From: GCA-003244245 sp963822695
Lineage (GTDB): Bacteria > Actinomycetota > Actinomycetes > Mycobacteriales > Pseudonocardiaceae
Length of the DNA: 64,000 bases
NCBI GenBank assembly: GCA_963822695.1
Contig: CAWGJH010000021.1
Location: 1 to 64,000 of the forward strand
Direction: 5' to 3'
Shown: piece by piece, positions 44,208 to 52,438 of the stretch
How positions within the stretch are numbered: the first letter of the stretch is position 1
Layout of the letters: every line of letters starts with the position of its first letter
Notes under the pieces: model-generated
Databases searched by the model: none
What the model was told of the DNA's origin: nothing
What the model saw: only the letters and a program-made list of their open reading frames with translations
Program-made: the position numbers and the translations under genes

Positions 44208-44252
44208 CAAAGGCCCAGGTCGGAGAATATCTTCTGCCGACCTGGGCCTTTG
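44208..44252 (+). terminator. Strong terminator after the tRNA-Gly remnant
   Basis: CAAAGGCCCAGGTCGG (44208-44223) pairs perfectly with 44237-44252 over 16 bp around a 13-nt loop. It also reads leftward. Confidence 0.85.
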
Positions 44253-44351
44253 TCTTAAGCACTGCACAACCCGCTCTTACCCGTCTGGTAGGAGTAGCTT
44301 CCGCACCGGCGGCAGGTCCGCCACGTCGCGCGCGTCAGGCAGCAGCCCGGT

Positions 44352-44582
44352 TCACCCCAGCCACTCCGTCAATATGTTGCGCAGCGTCTTGGCGCCGTCC
44401 TCATCGAGGGAGATCACGCAGGCGCCCGTAACATGGGGATCGAGCACAATCGACCCACCCTGCTTGCTCACCAGAAGATTGGCGAAACCGATCGGACCCC
44501 GGTGCAGCCCGCACGTCGCCGGTATCGCCTTGCGACGATTCTTATTGGGGCCGTTGGTATAATAACTGTGCCAGTCCATCAT
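44352..44582 (-). CDS. Small conserved-looking protein, KorSA-like module
   Basis: This 76-aa protein from ATG 44582 (GAAAGGG upstream) opens MMDWHSYYTNGPNKNRRKAI. It ends in a compact domain, GFANLLVSKQGGSIVLDPHV, ACVISLDEDGAKTLRNILTE WLG. The second half resembles small helper proteins found near GntR/KorSA regulators of actinomycete integrative elements. I cannot name a function. It is the last of three small genes reading away from the GntR operator. Confidence 0.55.
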   Translation of the reverse strand: MMDWHSYYTNGPNKNRRKAIPATCGLHRGPIGFANLLVSKQGGSIVLDPHVTGACVISLDEDGAKTLRNILTEWLG

Positions 44583-44662
44583 GGTTCCCTTTCTTGATTG
44601 TGCGAAGCACGCATTCTGGCCTTCCATCGTTACCCTCGGCTTCCTCGGTCCCGCTGATGTTG

Positions 44663-44944
44663 TCATGACTCATCGCTGGGGGTGATGGCCTGGCCGGGGT
44701 CGAGGTCGGCCGCGATGCGGGAGGCCTCGCGTGCCAGCTCACGGCAGAACCGGGCCAACACCGCCGCACCGCCGATGACCGACGGCACATCGATCACGAC
44801 CCGACCTGGGTCCATGGACAGCACAAGCGAGGCCCAGCCGGGACCGATCTGCCGCACCCCAGCCCCGGCGTCCCGGCCAGGAGAACAGGTCACCGTGAAT
44901 GCCACGAGCCCCACCCGGTCCTTATGCCGCAGCGGGTCGGACAT
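44663..44944 (-). CDS. Small hypothetical protein, KorSA-like module
   Basis: This 93-aa protein opens SDPLRHKDRVGLVAFTVTCS. A beta-rich core follows (GWASLVLSMDPGRVVIDVPS), then a helix, GGAAVLARFCRELAREASRI. ATG 44944 lies inside the 3' end of the upstream 45-aa gene (stop 44922), so the two overlap by 23 nt and are translationally coupled. There is no membrane segment. It is probably an accessory factor of an integrative element. Confidence 0.6.
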   Translation of the reverse strand: MSDPLRHKDRVGLVAFTVTCSPGRDAGAGVRQIGPGWASLVLSMDPGRVVIDVPSVIGGAAVLARFCRELAREASRIAADLDPGQAITPSDES

Positions 44945-45059
44945 CAACCGAACCGGCGGCGCCCGGCTTCGCGTCGGTGACCTCTCCGACGATGTACGCG
45001 CCTTCGGGGAACAACCCGTCGAACTCCATCGGGAACCGCTTGTCGTAGGACACGGTCAT
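44922..45059 (-). CDS. 45-aa peptide, first gene under the palindromic operator
   Basis: ATG 45059 follows GAGGAG by 8 nt. The product reads MTVSYDKRFPMEFDGLFPEG, AYIVGEVTDAKPGAAGSV, and ends VRPAAA. It is acidic in the centre and has no Cys. It begins 30 nt downstream of the 32-bp palindrome and overlaps the next gene, so repression of one should silence all three. I do not recognise the family, but comparable short ORFs accompany KorSA-type regulators. Confidence 0.6.
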   Translation of the reverse strand: MTVSYDKRFPMEFDGLFPEGAYIVGEVTDAKPGAAGSVDVRPAAA

Positions 45060-45088
45060 CCTTGTCTCCTCGTTCGCATTCATCGAAT

Positions 45089-45167
45089 ACTGGCTCAAGC
45101 CAGATCTGGCTTGAGCCAGTTAAACACACCCGGTCGCACTCGTCAAGCAACTGGCTTGAACCAGTTG
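45089..45167. promoter_or_regulatory. GntR operator: 32-bp perfect palindrome plus third half-site
   Basis: 45089-45120 is a perfect 32-bp palindrome made of two abutting TGGCT(C/T)(A/G)AGCCA units. A third unit, CTGGCTTGAACCAG, is at 45151-45164, next to the GntR start. The array fills the divergent promoter gap, so the regulator likely represses both directions. AACCAGTTGTAGAG may hold the -10 of the rightward promoter. Confidence 0.8.
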
Positions 45168-45180
45168 TAGAGTGAGTGGC

Positions 45181-45957
45181 ATGGACCAGGACCCGGCCGA
45201 GGGCCAACTGCCGAGTCGCCGGATCGCCAACGCGGTGCGCGCCCTGATCACCGCAGGGGAGCTGGCGCCCGGTGACAAGCTGCCCTCCGAGCGCGAGCTG
45301 GCGCGCCGCTTCGGCACCGCCCGCAACACCGCTCGCGAGGCCATCCGACTGCTCACCGAGGAAGCCTTGGTCACTGCACAGCATGGGCGTGGAGTGTTCG
45401 TCCGCGAGAAACAACGCATGTTCCGCTGGGGCAACGAGCGCTACTCACGGCGCGTCTATCACGAAACGGGTCTCACGCCGTTCCACCTGGAAATGGCGCG
45501 CCAGGGTAAGACCCCCCGCGTCGAGGTCACCTCGATCGAGCAGGTCACCCCACCCTTCGACGTGGCGGAGCGGTTGAAGGCCTCACCCGAGGAGCCCTCG
45601 GTGCTGCGCCGGTGCAACACCTACTACGCCGACAACGAGCCACTGCAGGTAGTCACCACCTACCTCCACTGGTCCGATGCCGAGGGCACACCACTACTGC
45701 AACCCGAGACCGGACCTGGCGGCATCTTTAGTCGGCTCGAAGAACGCGGCCACACCATGACCAGCGGGCAAGAGGAAGTCATCGCCCGGATGGCCAGCCA
45801 CGACGAAGCGCAGACGCTCGACCTGCCACCCGGCGTACCCGTGCTCGACGTCCTGCACACCAGCCTCGACCAGGACGGCGAACCCTTCGAAGTCTCCCGG
45901 TTCGTCCACCGGGCTGACCGCGCCGGCCTTGTCTACAACTTCCCCGTCGAACACTGA
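45181..45957 (+). CDS. GntR/HutC-family transcriptional regulator, KorSA-like
   Basis: This 258-aa protein has an N-terminal winged HTH (LPSRRIANAVRALITAGELA, PGDKLPSERELARRFGTARN, TAREAIRLLTEEALV). Its C-terminal UTRA domain (residues about 85-255) has LTPFHLEMARQGKTPRVEVT, VLRRCNTYYADNEPLQVVTT, GHTMTSGQEEVIARMASHDE and ISRLEERG-type motifs. It matches regulators such as KorSA of pSAM2 that control actinomycete integrative elements. ATG 45181 is likely leaderless or weakly led; a GTG nine bases upstream is in frame. The palindromic array 14 nt upstream is its probable operator. Confidence 0.85.
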   Translation: MDQDPAEGQLPSRRIANAVRALITAGELAPGDKLPSERELARRFGTARNTAREAIRLLTEEALVTAQHGRGVFVREKQRMFRWGNERYSRRVYHETGLTPFHLEMARQGKTPRVEVTSIEQVTPPFDVAERLKASPEEPSVLRRCNTYYADNEPLQVVTTYLHWSDAEGTPLLQPETGPGGIFSRLEERGHTMTSGQEEVIARMASHDEAQTLDLPPGVPVLDVLHTSLDQDGEPFEVSRFVHRADRAGLVYNFPVEH

Positions 45958-45966
45958 TTCCCGCGC

Positions 45967-46713
45967 TCACGACGCGACTCCCAGCACGAAGGCAAAGCGA
46001 TCCCTGAACTCCACCCGCTCGCCTGGATAACGGCGGCGAATCTCCTCTACCCCAGCGGCCAGTTCCTCGTCGTCAAACGTCGACAACAACGAGAGATAGC
46101 GGTCGCGCACCATGGCCGCATACCGCTCAGCCGGGAACACCAATGGGAAATCGTCGTAGGACAGCTCCACCGCCAGCCCGGCATCACCCATCGCCGCAGC
46201 AATCGCCTGGGGATCCGGCTGCAACTCACGGAACCGGTCGTGCGCAGTCTGAAACAGCGGATACTCGATGCTGGTCGGCAACATCACGATGAGGAGACGA
46301 CCGCCCGAAGCCAGCAGCCTCGCCAACCCACCGATGACCGCTACGCGGTCTGTGACGTGATGAATCGCCTCCTTGACCACAATCGCCTCGAACCGATCCC
46401 CCGGCAGTTGCACCGACCCCGAGGTGAGATCCTCCGCTGACGCCTGCACAACCACCAGCCGCGGATCATCTGGAATCTGCTCCAGCATGCGCGCCGAGGG
46501 ATCAACACAGATCACCGACCCTGTGTGTTCCGCCAGCCGACGCGCGTACAACCCCGTGCCACACCCCACATCCACCACCCGATCGCCCTGCTTCACCCGC
46601 AGGCGAGCGAGGATGCAACCACTCATCCAATCCAAGAACTCCGGGCTATAGGCCCAGTTCTGGTCATACACCAACGCCAGACGATCATAGTGAGTCCGCG
46701 TCTCTTCACGCAC
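45967..46713 (-). CDS. Class I SAM-dependent methyltransferase
   Basis: This 248-aa protein has motif I VVDVGCGTGLYARRLAE, motif II-like SVICVDPSARMLEQIP, and LVVVQASAEDL. The post-motif loop is FEAIVVKEAIHHVTDRVAVI, of the ubiE/arsM-like type. The C-terminal half is unassigned. GTG 46713 lies 9 nt after GGAGG; upstream GTG 46755 is possible. It is convergent with the GntR gene, 10 nt apart, so a shared terminator is unlikely. The substrate is unknown. The small size favours a small-molecule substrate. Confidence 0.88.
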   Translation of the reverse strand: MREETRTHYDRLALVYDQNWAYSPEFLDWMSGCILARLRVKQGDRVVDVGCGTGLYARRLAEHTGSVICVDPSARMLEQIPDDPRLVVVQASAEDLTSGSVQLPGDRFEAIVVKEAIHHVTDRVAVIGGLARLLASGGRLLIVMLPTSIEYPLFQTAHDRFRELQPDPQAIAAAMGDAGLAVELSYDDFPLVFPAERYAAMVRDRYLSLLSTFDDEELAAGVEEIRRRYPGERVEFRDRFAFVLGVAS

Positions 46714-46759
46714 CGAATGACGCCTCCATTCACCCTCCCAAATCACGCCCAACACCCAC

Positions 46760-47045
46760 CGTATTACGAGACCGTGGCCGCCGCGCGGTGCTCAGCGTGG
46801 ACAACGCCAGGCAAGTGTCGATCGAAGTTCGCGGGTGCCACGCTGGCAGAGGGTGCCCAGCAGCTGTACCAGTGGCAGACCAACTGGATGCGGTACCGCT
46901 CCACCGCAGTGAGTGGCAGGAAGGCACCGGCCCGGCGACTGGCCACGTCGATGCTGAGGTGACCGGGTGCCCGGGTCCCGCCGAGTCTGTGTCGTCTGCG
47001 GGTTGCCCGTATTGTGTCGTCGGCTGTGACGCCATAGGGGGGATC
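46760..47045. other. Intergenic stretch, nothing recognised
   Basis: Open frames on both strands exist but none has a recognisable motif or a good ribosome site. Confidence 0.4.
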
Positions 47046-47212
47046 GTGGCCCATATCGTCATCAGCTATGCCACTCCGGACCGGCCGGTCGCTGACGAGG
47101 TGTCGAGGTGGCTGCGGGCAGCCGGCCACGAGCCGTTCCTCGACCATGACCTTGCGACGGGATCAGCGTTGGCGAGGACTGGAAGCGGCGCCTGTATCGC
47201 GAGCGGGTCGTG
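47046..47212 (+). pseudogene. TIR-domain fragment
   Basis: GTG 47046 opens AHIVISYATPDRPVADEVSR, then WLRAAGHEPFLDHDL, the first half of a TIR domain (ISYA strand, alpha A, BB-loop region). After a one-base indel near 47155 it continues DGISVGEDWKRRLYRER, the alpha B region with the W-K motif. It ends abruptly. This is the usual N-terminus of TIR-NB-ARC/WD40 STAND proteins in actinomycetes; nothing of the rest is present. Confidence 0.65.
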
Positions 47213-47258
47213 AGAGCCCTGGCCCCTGATCAGCTCATCTCAGCCCGGCATGTCGCCC

Positions 47259-48146
47259 TCAATCGCAACCGCGACGGCGAACTCTCCGTGCGGTGAGAAG
47301 GTGGCATTGGCTCGCCAATGCCTCTGAGCCGGACAAGGGGCGCTGGTATTCCTCGATGAGGGCGGGGCCATGTTTGGTCGTGACGTCCCATCCAGTTGAC
47401 CGTAGCCAGTCAGCGCAGTCACGGCGTTCGTCTAACGGCCACAGGGCAGCCATGTCCACACCAATCTGGTGCCATGCCTTACTAAACGGAGGATAACTCA
47501 GCATATCCTGGACTTCCTGTTTTTGTGCTATTTCCGCAGCGAACTGGCTACCAGGTGCTGACCATTTCCCCATCTGGTCGAACAGTTTTTCCTCTGTCGT
47601 GCCTGGCAGGTAAGAGAGCAGTCCCTCGGCCAGCCATGCGGTCGGTTTACTGGGATCGAAGCCAGCTGCGGTCAACGCACCCGCCCAGTCCTCACGCAGG
47701 TCTATGGGCACCAAGTGCCGCCGGCATTTCGGCTTGGCACCACGAGTGTCGAGCACGCGCTGCTTGAAGTCAAGCACCATGGGTTGGTCGATCTCATAGA
47801 GGTCGGTCTCGGGTGCCCAGTCGAGTCGGAACGCACGTGCGTCCAGCCCGGCCGCCAGTATCACCACTTGGTGCACGCCCGCAGATGTCGCGGCAGTAAA
47901 ATACTCGTCGAAAAACCGCGTGCGCACGCCCACGTAAGACGCGTTAAGCCGCAGGAACAAGTTGTCCGGGTCGGGGCGGGTGGGTATCGGCACCTCGGTC
48001 TTGGCTGCCTGGACGAAAAGCTCTGCAAACGGGTCGGACGCCAGACTGTCTGATCGGTGCGTCTCTACCGCGCGTAACCCGGCTATGGCCAGTGCTGTCA
48101 GGCCCGCGCTGGAGCAGATGTCCCACTGATCCAACTTGTTCTCCAA
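47259..48146 (-). CDS. PPM/leucine-carboxyl-type SAM methyltransferase
   Basis: This 295-aa protein has the TIGR00027-like fold. It opens GLTALAIAGLRAVETHRSDS and continues with VGVRTRFFDEYF and VVILAAGLDARAFRLDW (SAM motif I variant with GLD). LYEIDQPMVLDFKQRVL, LVPIDLREDW and TAWLAEGLLSYLPGTTEE follow. Members methylate carboxylates, including peptide or small-molecule carboxyl groups. The gene starts 14 nt after the ATP-grasp gene, so the two are probably co-translated. Together with the short peptide gene they form a compact tailoring set. No membrane segment. Confidence 0.85.
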   Translation of the reverse strand: MENKLDQWDICSSAGLTALAIAGLRAVETHRSDSLASDPFAELFVQAAKTEVPIPTRPDPDNLFLRLNASYVGVRTRFFDEYFTAATSAGVHQVVILAAGLDARAFRLDWAPETDLYEIDQPMVLDFKQRVLDTRGAKPKCRRHLVPIDLREDWAGALTAAGFDPSKPTAWLAEGLLSYLPGTTEEKLFDQMGKWSAPGSQFAAEIAQKQEVQDMLSYPPFSKAWHQIGVDMAALWPLDERRDCADWLRSTGWDVTTKHGPALIEEYQRPLSGSEALASQCHLLTARRVRRRGCD

Positions 48147-48160
48147 GAGAACACCTCATT

Positions 48161-49465
48161 TCAGTCGAAGCTGAAGGGCAGGAGTGTGCGTGCGGTTTCC
48201 CAGCGTGTGTCCAGGTCGGCGGCGTCGGCACCGCCGAGATTGACGATGGCATATCGGAAGCTGCCGACGTCCTGACGTATCTCGGAGAGAAGTTCACCGG
48301 CCGCGACGAGTATCACCACCGTGGAGTCGGGAAAAAATCCCCGTAGCGCGGCGATATCTTGATCATGGGGAACGCGCGTAACCCGCGCGTTACTGAAGCG
48401 GCGCAGTACGAAACTCGTGGCCACACGATAACGTCCGGCCCGAGGATTCCAATGGGCTTTTCGTCCGGTAGCGAGATCGAGTTGGACCCTGTAGGTCGAA
48501 GTGCCGTCAGCCATCCGGTAGAGGTCGCTGAACTGGTAGGACATACGGGGATTAAGTTCGATCACGTGAATGGTGTCACGTGCCGGGTCGTAGCAGAATT
48601 CGACGTTGAAGCAGGTGTGATCGAGCTCGGTCGCCGCGACGAGGCGTCGGGTAAGTTCCACCATGCGCGCTTGTACTGGTGAGGGAAGGCGGGACGGGTA
48701 GTCGAAGCGGCGGAAGCTATTGGTACCTGGGTACATCACCGAATCGACCACGCCCTGCACGGTAACGTGACCGTTTTGCACAAAGCCGTCGACAGTGGCC
48801 TGTGCTCCGGCAAGTGGTGCCTCGGCGATGAACCAGTGCGCCGGTACGCCTCCATCACAGTGGTGGGTGAGCAGTTGTTGGTACGGCTTGAGCGTAGCCA
48901 ACAAACGCAGCCGGGTGATGGCGTCAAACCGCAGTATCGTCCGCAATTCTCCGGGATGGTAAGCAAATTGGGCCCGAGCGGATGTGCAGCCCTTCACGGG
49001 TTTGACGAAGACCGGGAAAGGCAGTGCCCCAAGCCGGGGCCGGCGCGGGTCGAGTGGCTCGTAGTCGGGGGTCGCCTCGGGAATGACGACAGTGTGTACT
49101 TGACGACTGTAGTACTTGTGCCCCATGAGCACGATGTCGCGTAGCGGTGGTGCAGGCAGGCCGAGGCGTTCGGCGATCGCAGACGCGAGGAAGCACGAGG
49201 GGTAGTCGCAAGTGCCAAGGATTCCGCTGAGCTGTTGGCCACGGAACCGCATGACCGTGTTATCGACCCATCGGTGGACGTTGAAAACAAGTCCGGACCT
49301 CAGCAATTTCACGGTCGATTTTGTGTTCGCCCAGAATAAGTTCGCGGCAAGTTCCTCGCCCGCCCAGAGAAACTCGTGAGTGTCGCGCAGTGCTGGGTCT
49401 GCCAAGGCCGCATAGTCCCAGTTCGTGGGCGCTACAACGAGTACACGGGGACGCGGCGAATACAT
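48161..49465 (-). CDS. ATP-grasp ligase
   Basis: This 434-aa protein has an ATP-grasp core: PFPVFVKPVKGCTSARAQFA (phosphate-binding loop, residues about 155-180), then IAEAPLAGAQATVDGFVQNG. The nucleotide/metal site is DHTCFNVEFCYDPARDTIHV and IELNPRMSYQFSDLYR (E-x-N-x-R). The N-terminal pre-grasp region opens RVLVVAPTNWDYAALADPAL. Such enzymes join a carboxylate to an amine through an acyl phosphate. It is not the MvdD/TgmB type. Its ATG overlaps the stop of a 38-codon ORF as TGATG, indicating coupling. A methyltransferase follows 14 nt later. Confidence 0.85.
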   Translation of the reverse strand: MYSPRPRVLVVAPTNWDYAALADPALRDTHEFLWAGEELAANLFWANTKSTVKLLRSGLVFNVHRWVDNTVMRFRGQQLSGILGTCDYPSCFLASAIAERLGLPAPPLRDIVLMGHKYYSRQVHTVVIPEATPDYEPLDPRRPRLGALPFPVFVKPVKGCTSARAQFAYHPGELRTILRFDAITRLRLLATLKPYQQLLTHHCDGGVPAHWFIAEAPLAGAQATVDGFVQNGHVTVQGVVDSVMYPGTNSFRRFDYPSRLPSPVQARMVELTRRLVAATELDHTCFNVEFCYDPARDTIHVIELNPRMSYQFSDLYRMADGTSTYRVQLDLATGRKAHWNPRAGRYRVATSFVLRRFSNARVTRVPHDQDIAALRGFFPDSTVVILVAAGELLSEIRQDVGSFRYAIVNLGGADAADLDTRWETARTLLPFSFD

Positions 49466-49581
49466 CAGATTGTGCCCATGAAGACGGGTGTTGCGGTTGT
49501 CGCTATACGGTAATTGTGGAATCGAGCCAACTCGATTGAGGTTGTATCCCGTCGTGGGTGCTTGCTCACAACAGTCGTCAT
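49465..49581 (-). CDS. 38-aa peptide coupled to the ATP-grasp gene
   Basis: ATG 49581 opens MTTVVSKHPRRDTTSIELAR; the peptide ends ATTATPVFMGTI. Its stop overlaps the ATP-grasp start (TGATG). No ribosome site is seen. A TACTAT -10-like box ends 8 nt before the ATG, as expected for a leaderless transcript. The charged N-terminal part and Thr/Ala-rich hydrophobic end look like leader and core. A longer in-frame version from 49851 (128 aa) exists but its extra part looks like non-coding GC noise. It could simply be a translational-coupling leader ORF. Confidence 0.5.
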   Translation of the reverse strand: MTTVVSKHPRRDTTSIELARFHNYRIATTATPVFMGTI

Positions 49582-50266
49582 GGGTACAGATAGTAGTCGT
49601 TTCAGGTGGCCATCGAGGGCGGAACGGCCGGCGGGGAGCAACTCGCGACCGCGATGCAGGTCGTTAACGCGGTCGAAGGGATCGAGTGCACCAGCGGCGG
49701 AAGGCTGCGGTGCGGCCGAGTCCGTCCAGGGCGTGGTCGGCCACCGGGGACGGGGCGTCGGGCCAGTGGGCACGGAAGGACAGGTCAGGGTGCGCGCCTG
49801 GGGCGGCGTTCTCATCGGGACCTGGGGATGGGGCAGCAGCCAGGTCGTCATCGTGTGACGGATATGCAGTCACCTGCTGGACATCCCTCGGGTAGCAACC
49901 AGATACGTGTATCGGGTGCTGTCATCCCCGACGATCACCGTTGAAGTACGTAGTCGAATACTGGGTCTGGCCAGGGTCCGGCCCAGCAGCTAACGCCGTC
50001 GGGGTGAACGCCGGTATTCCAGTTGCCCTAAGTCCTTCGGCCGTGGCCCCCACCACTGCCTGGGAGCCCACATGATCGACGTCACCGACGTTGGGGCGGC
50101 TCTACGTCGGTCTCGTCGAGTTCACGGGTCTGGGCCTCGCCCGTCCGCCAGCCAGGTCCCGGTGCTGGCTGATCAGCGTCCTCCACTGCGCACATCGTGA
50201 AATTGATCATACGGTGGCGCCCGCGCGCTGGAAGATCACACACTGTGGCTGCCGGGCTAACGAGGG
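49582..50266. other. Upstream region of the peptide/ATP-grasp set
   Basis: No gene was supported. One minus-strand frame (from 49873) has protein-like stretches but breaks off; I do not recognise it. Confidence 0.4.
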
Positions 50267-50998
50267 CTACCGGGTTGGCGACATCGTTAGATCGGCGATG
50301 TCGGGGGCTTGGGTGATGATCGCTTGCGCTACCTGTGAGAGCGGTCGGTTGTGGCTGCGGGCGTAGCTGCGCATCAGTGTGAACGCCTCGGTGAGGCTGG
50401 TGTGTCGGCGTTCGGCGAGGATGCCTTTGGCTTGTTCGATCAGGATGCGGCTGTTGAGTGCGGTCTGTAGTTGCTCGGTGACCATCTCGCTGTGTCGGAG
50501 GGCGCGGAGCTGCAGGATGCTGATGGTGGCCACGTTGGCGAACGATTGCGCTATCGAGGTGGCGTCGGCGGAGATGGCGTTGGGTGAGCTGCGGAACAGG
50601 TTTAGCGCCCCGAGGATCTGCTCGCGTAACCGCATCGGCACGGCCTGGACCGCGGCGAAGCCCCGTTCGCGGGCGGCGGTGGCGAACAGTGGCCACCGTT
50701 GCGGCGCCGCGGTCAGGTCGGCGCAGGCCACACTGTGGCCGCTGTGGTAGCAGTCCAGGCAGGGTCCTTCCCTGTTTTGCAGCTGGAACAGCTCCAGCAG
50801 GCGGGTCTGCTCGGTGGAGGCCGCCACCAGCTTGAGGGTGCCTCGCTGGTCGATCAGCAGGATTCCCGCCGCGTCAACATCGAGTAGCTGCACACAGCGC
50901 TCGGTGAGGGTATGCAAGAAGTCGATACCGTCGAACCCCAGCACGAGTGTGTCGGCCAGTTCAACAAGGGTCTCGGTGATTCGGTGGTCCAACGTCAT
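50267..50998 (-). CDS. GAF-ANTAR regulator
   Basis: This 243-aa protein has an N-terminal GAF sensor (LTERCVQLLDVDAAGILLID, VAASTEQTRLLELFQLQNRE, GPCLDCYHSGHSVAC). A C-terminal ANTAR domain follows (LNSRILIEQAKGILAERRHT, AFTLMRSYARSHNRPLSQVA) that binds paired RNA hairpins to block termination. The two Cys in PCLDC are typical of this subgroup. It is next to a second GAF-ANTAR gene 23 nt upstream on the same strand. I found no paired hexaloop hairpins nearby, so the RNA targets are probably elsewhere. Confidence 0.9.
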   Translation of the reverse strand: MTLDHRITETLVELADTLVLGFDGIDFLHTLTERCVQLLDVDAAGILLIDQRGTLKLVAASTEQTRLLELFQLQNREGPCLDCYHSGHSVACADLTAAPQRWPLFATAARERGFAAVQAVPMRLREQILGALNLFRSSPNAISADATSIAQSFANVATISILQLRALRHSEMVTEQLQTALNSRILIEQAKGILAERRHTSLTEAFTLMRSYARSHNRPLSQVAQAIITQAPDIADLTMSPTR

Positions 50999-51021
50999 AC
51001 TTCTATTCCGTTTCTGGTCTT

Positions 51022-51798
51022 TCAGCCGCCGGAGCCCGCTCCGCCTGCGTTGTCGGCATCTGGGTCAAACCGTAGCTTGCGTTCGACCACGTCACTGGCC
51101 ACCTGGGACAGGCGGCGTCCGGTGAGGTAGGCGTGGGCACGCAAGCGCAGGAACGCCGCGGTGAGGTCGCTGTCCAGTTGCACCGAGACCATGCCCGTGG
51201 CCTGGTGGACCTCGGCCCAGCGGTACTCGAACCCACTGCTGGGCAGGTCAGCTCCCGCTATAGTGCCCGGTCCCGACAGATGATCGAGTACTCGCGGCAG
51301 GGCTGCGTCGGCGAACAGTAACGCCTCAGCCAGCTCCGCAGCCGACAGCTCGCCCTCCCGGCCGCGATGGATCTCCAACGCACCTATCGAGATTGCCCCC
51401 ATCACCAGCGGGAACGCAAACACCGCCAACACTCCCACCGCGACCGCCGCCGGGGCGAACGCCGGCCACCGCAGCATGCTGGAATCACTGCCCAGCGCGG
51501 ACACCAGCACCGGGTGGTCTTCCCCCAGCGCCTCGGTGCCCGGCCCCTCCCCGAACATCACCTGCAGCTCCGCGACCTGCTCGCTGACCGGACTGGTGAC
51601 GTATAACGGCTCACACAGACCCAGCTCACCACGCAAATACAGGCCCACCCCGCTGGCCCGCACCGCCGCCGCGCACGCCACACACACATGATGGATCGCA
51701 ACCGGCACGCCCTCAGCGCCAGCGACCTCGTTGATCGCCGCCAAGACCCTGGTCGCCCGGTCCACAGCCGCCACCACTCCCTCACCAACCGGCGCCAC
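51022..51798 (-). CDS. GAF-ANTAR regulator
   Basis: This 258-aa protein has a GAF domain at residues about 10-160 (AIHHVCVACAAAVRASGVGL, VAELQVMFGEGPGTEALGED, FAFPLVMGAISIGALEIHRG). An ANTAR domain follows at about 195-250 (RWAEVHQATGMVSVQLDSDL, TAAFLRLRAHAYLTGRRLSQ). Compared with its neighbour it lacks the PCLDC cysteines and the acidic A-helix start, but keeps the ATGM and RAHAY motifs needed for RNA binding. It was probably a duplicate or paired partner of the downstream gene. The target is unknown. Confidence 0.88.
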   Translation of the reverse strand: MAPVGEGVVAAVDRATRVLAAINEVAGAEGVPVAIHHVCVACAAAVRASGVGLYLRGELGLCEPLYVTSPVSEQVAELQVMFGEGPGTEALGEDHPVLVSALGSDSSMLRWPAFAPAAVAVGVLAVFAFPLVMGAISIGALEIHRGREGELSAAELAEALLFADAALPRVLDHLSGPGTIAGADLPSSGFEYRWAEVHQATGMVSVQLDSDLTAAFLRLRAHAYLTGRRLSQVASDVVERKLRFDPDADNAGGAGSGG

Positions 51799-51838
51799 CT
51801 GAGCCGCCTGACGCTAGCCTCACCCGAGCCCGGCGGTG

Positions 51839-52438
51839 TCAGTGGAGCGGGGTCCGGGCGTGGGGCAGCAGCACCACTCGTTGCCGGGTGGCTGGTGGCG
51901 GGGGGTCATGGGCGGTTGCCTCCGGTTGTAGCGCGCTCAGGACTTGGTGCTGGGCTCGGTGTATCGCGGCTGGTGTGACGCCCAGGACGGCCACGATGTC
52001 CGGGATGGACGCCCTGGCCCCGACTCGCAGGAGGAGGATCTCGCGGTCCGGGCTGGGTAGCGTGGCGATCAGTGTGGAAAGCCGGGCGTAGCGCCCGGCG
52101 TCGACTGGCCGCTGGCTGTGCTCGCGACGCTGTGTGGTCGCGGCGGGCGCCGGCTCGCCCGCTGGGAAAATAGGCGGTGGCGCCACCGATGCCCCCTCGC
52201 AAAGGGCAGCGCCACCGCCGGGACCGGCCGTTGTACTCCTCCCCCGAACCCCCACTCCGGGTTCTGGCTGCCGGCCGCTGGGTCCGGCCAGGCCGTAGCC
52301 CACCGGAGTTCGTGCGGACCATCCCACGAGTGCCCGCCACACCAGACGGAACGCTGGGGGCCAGTGTGGTGACATCGGGCGGACACCAGCGCGCTGCGCG
52401 ACTTCAGCCGCCGCGACGGTCCTGACATGCACGCACAT
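51839..52438 (-). CDS. Sigma-70 region 4-like HTH protein
   Basis: The 199-aa frame from ATG 52438 has an unrecognised N-terminal half with many Gly/Pro/Arg. It ends with RYARLSTLIATLPSPDREIL and LLRVGARASIPDIVAVLGVT, PAAIHRAQHQVLSALQP, a clear region 4.2-type HTH. Region 2, required for -10 recognition, is absent, so it is not a complete sigma factor. It may be a truncated ECF sigma factor or a stand-alone regulator. It lies just upstream of the GAF-ANTAR pair on the same strand. Confidence 0.5.
   Translation of the reverse strand: MCVHVRTVAAAEVAQRAGVRPMSPHWPPAFRLVWRALVGWSARTPVGYGLAGPSGRQPEPGVGVRGRSTTAGPGGGAALCEGASVAPPPIFPAGEPAPAATTQRREHSQRPVDAGRYARLSTLIATLPSPDREILLLRVGARASIPDIVAVLGVTPAAIHRAQHQVLSALQPEATAHDPPPPATRQRVVLLPHARTPLH

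Noticed and set aside
49465..49873. Longer version (128 aa) of the peptide ahead of the ATP-grasp gene
   Set aside because: The added N-terminal part is Pro/Arg/Thr-rich noise, and another frame looks equally coding; only the last 38 codons are kept.
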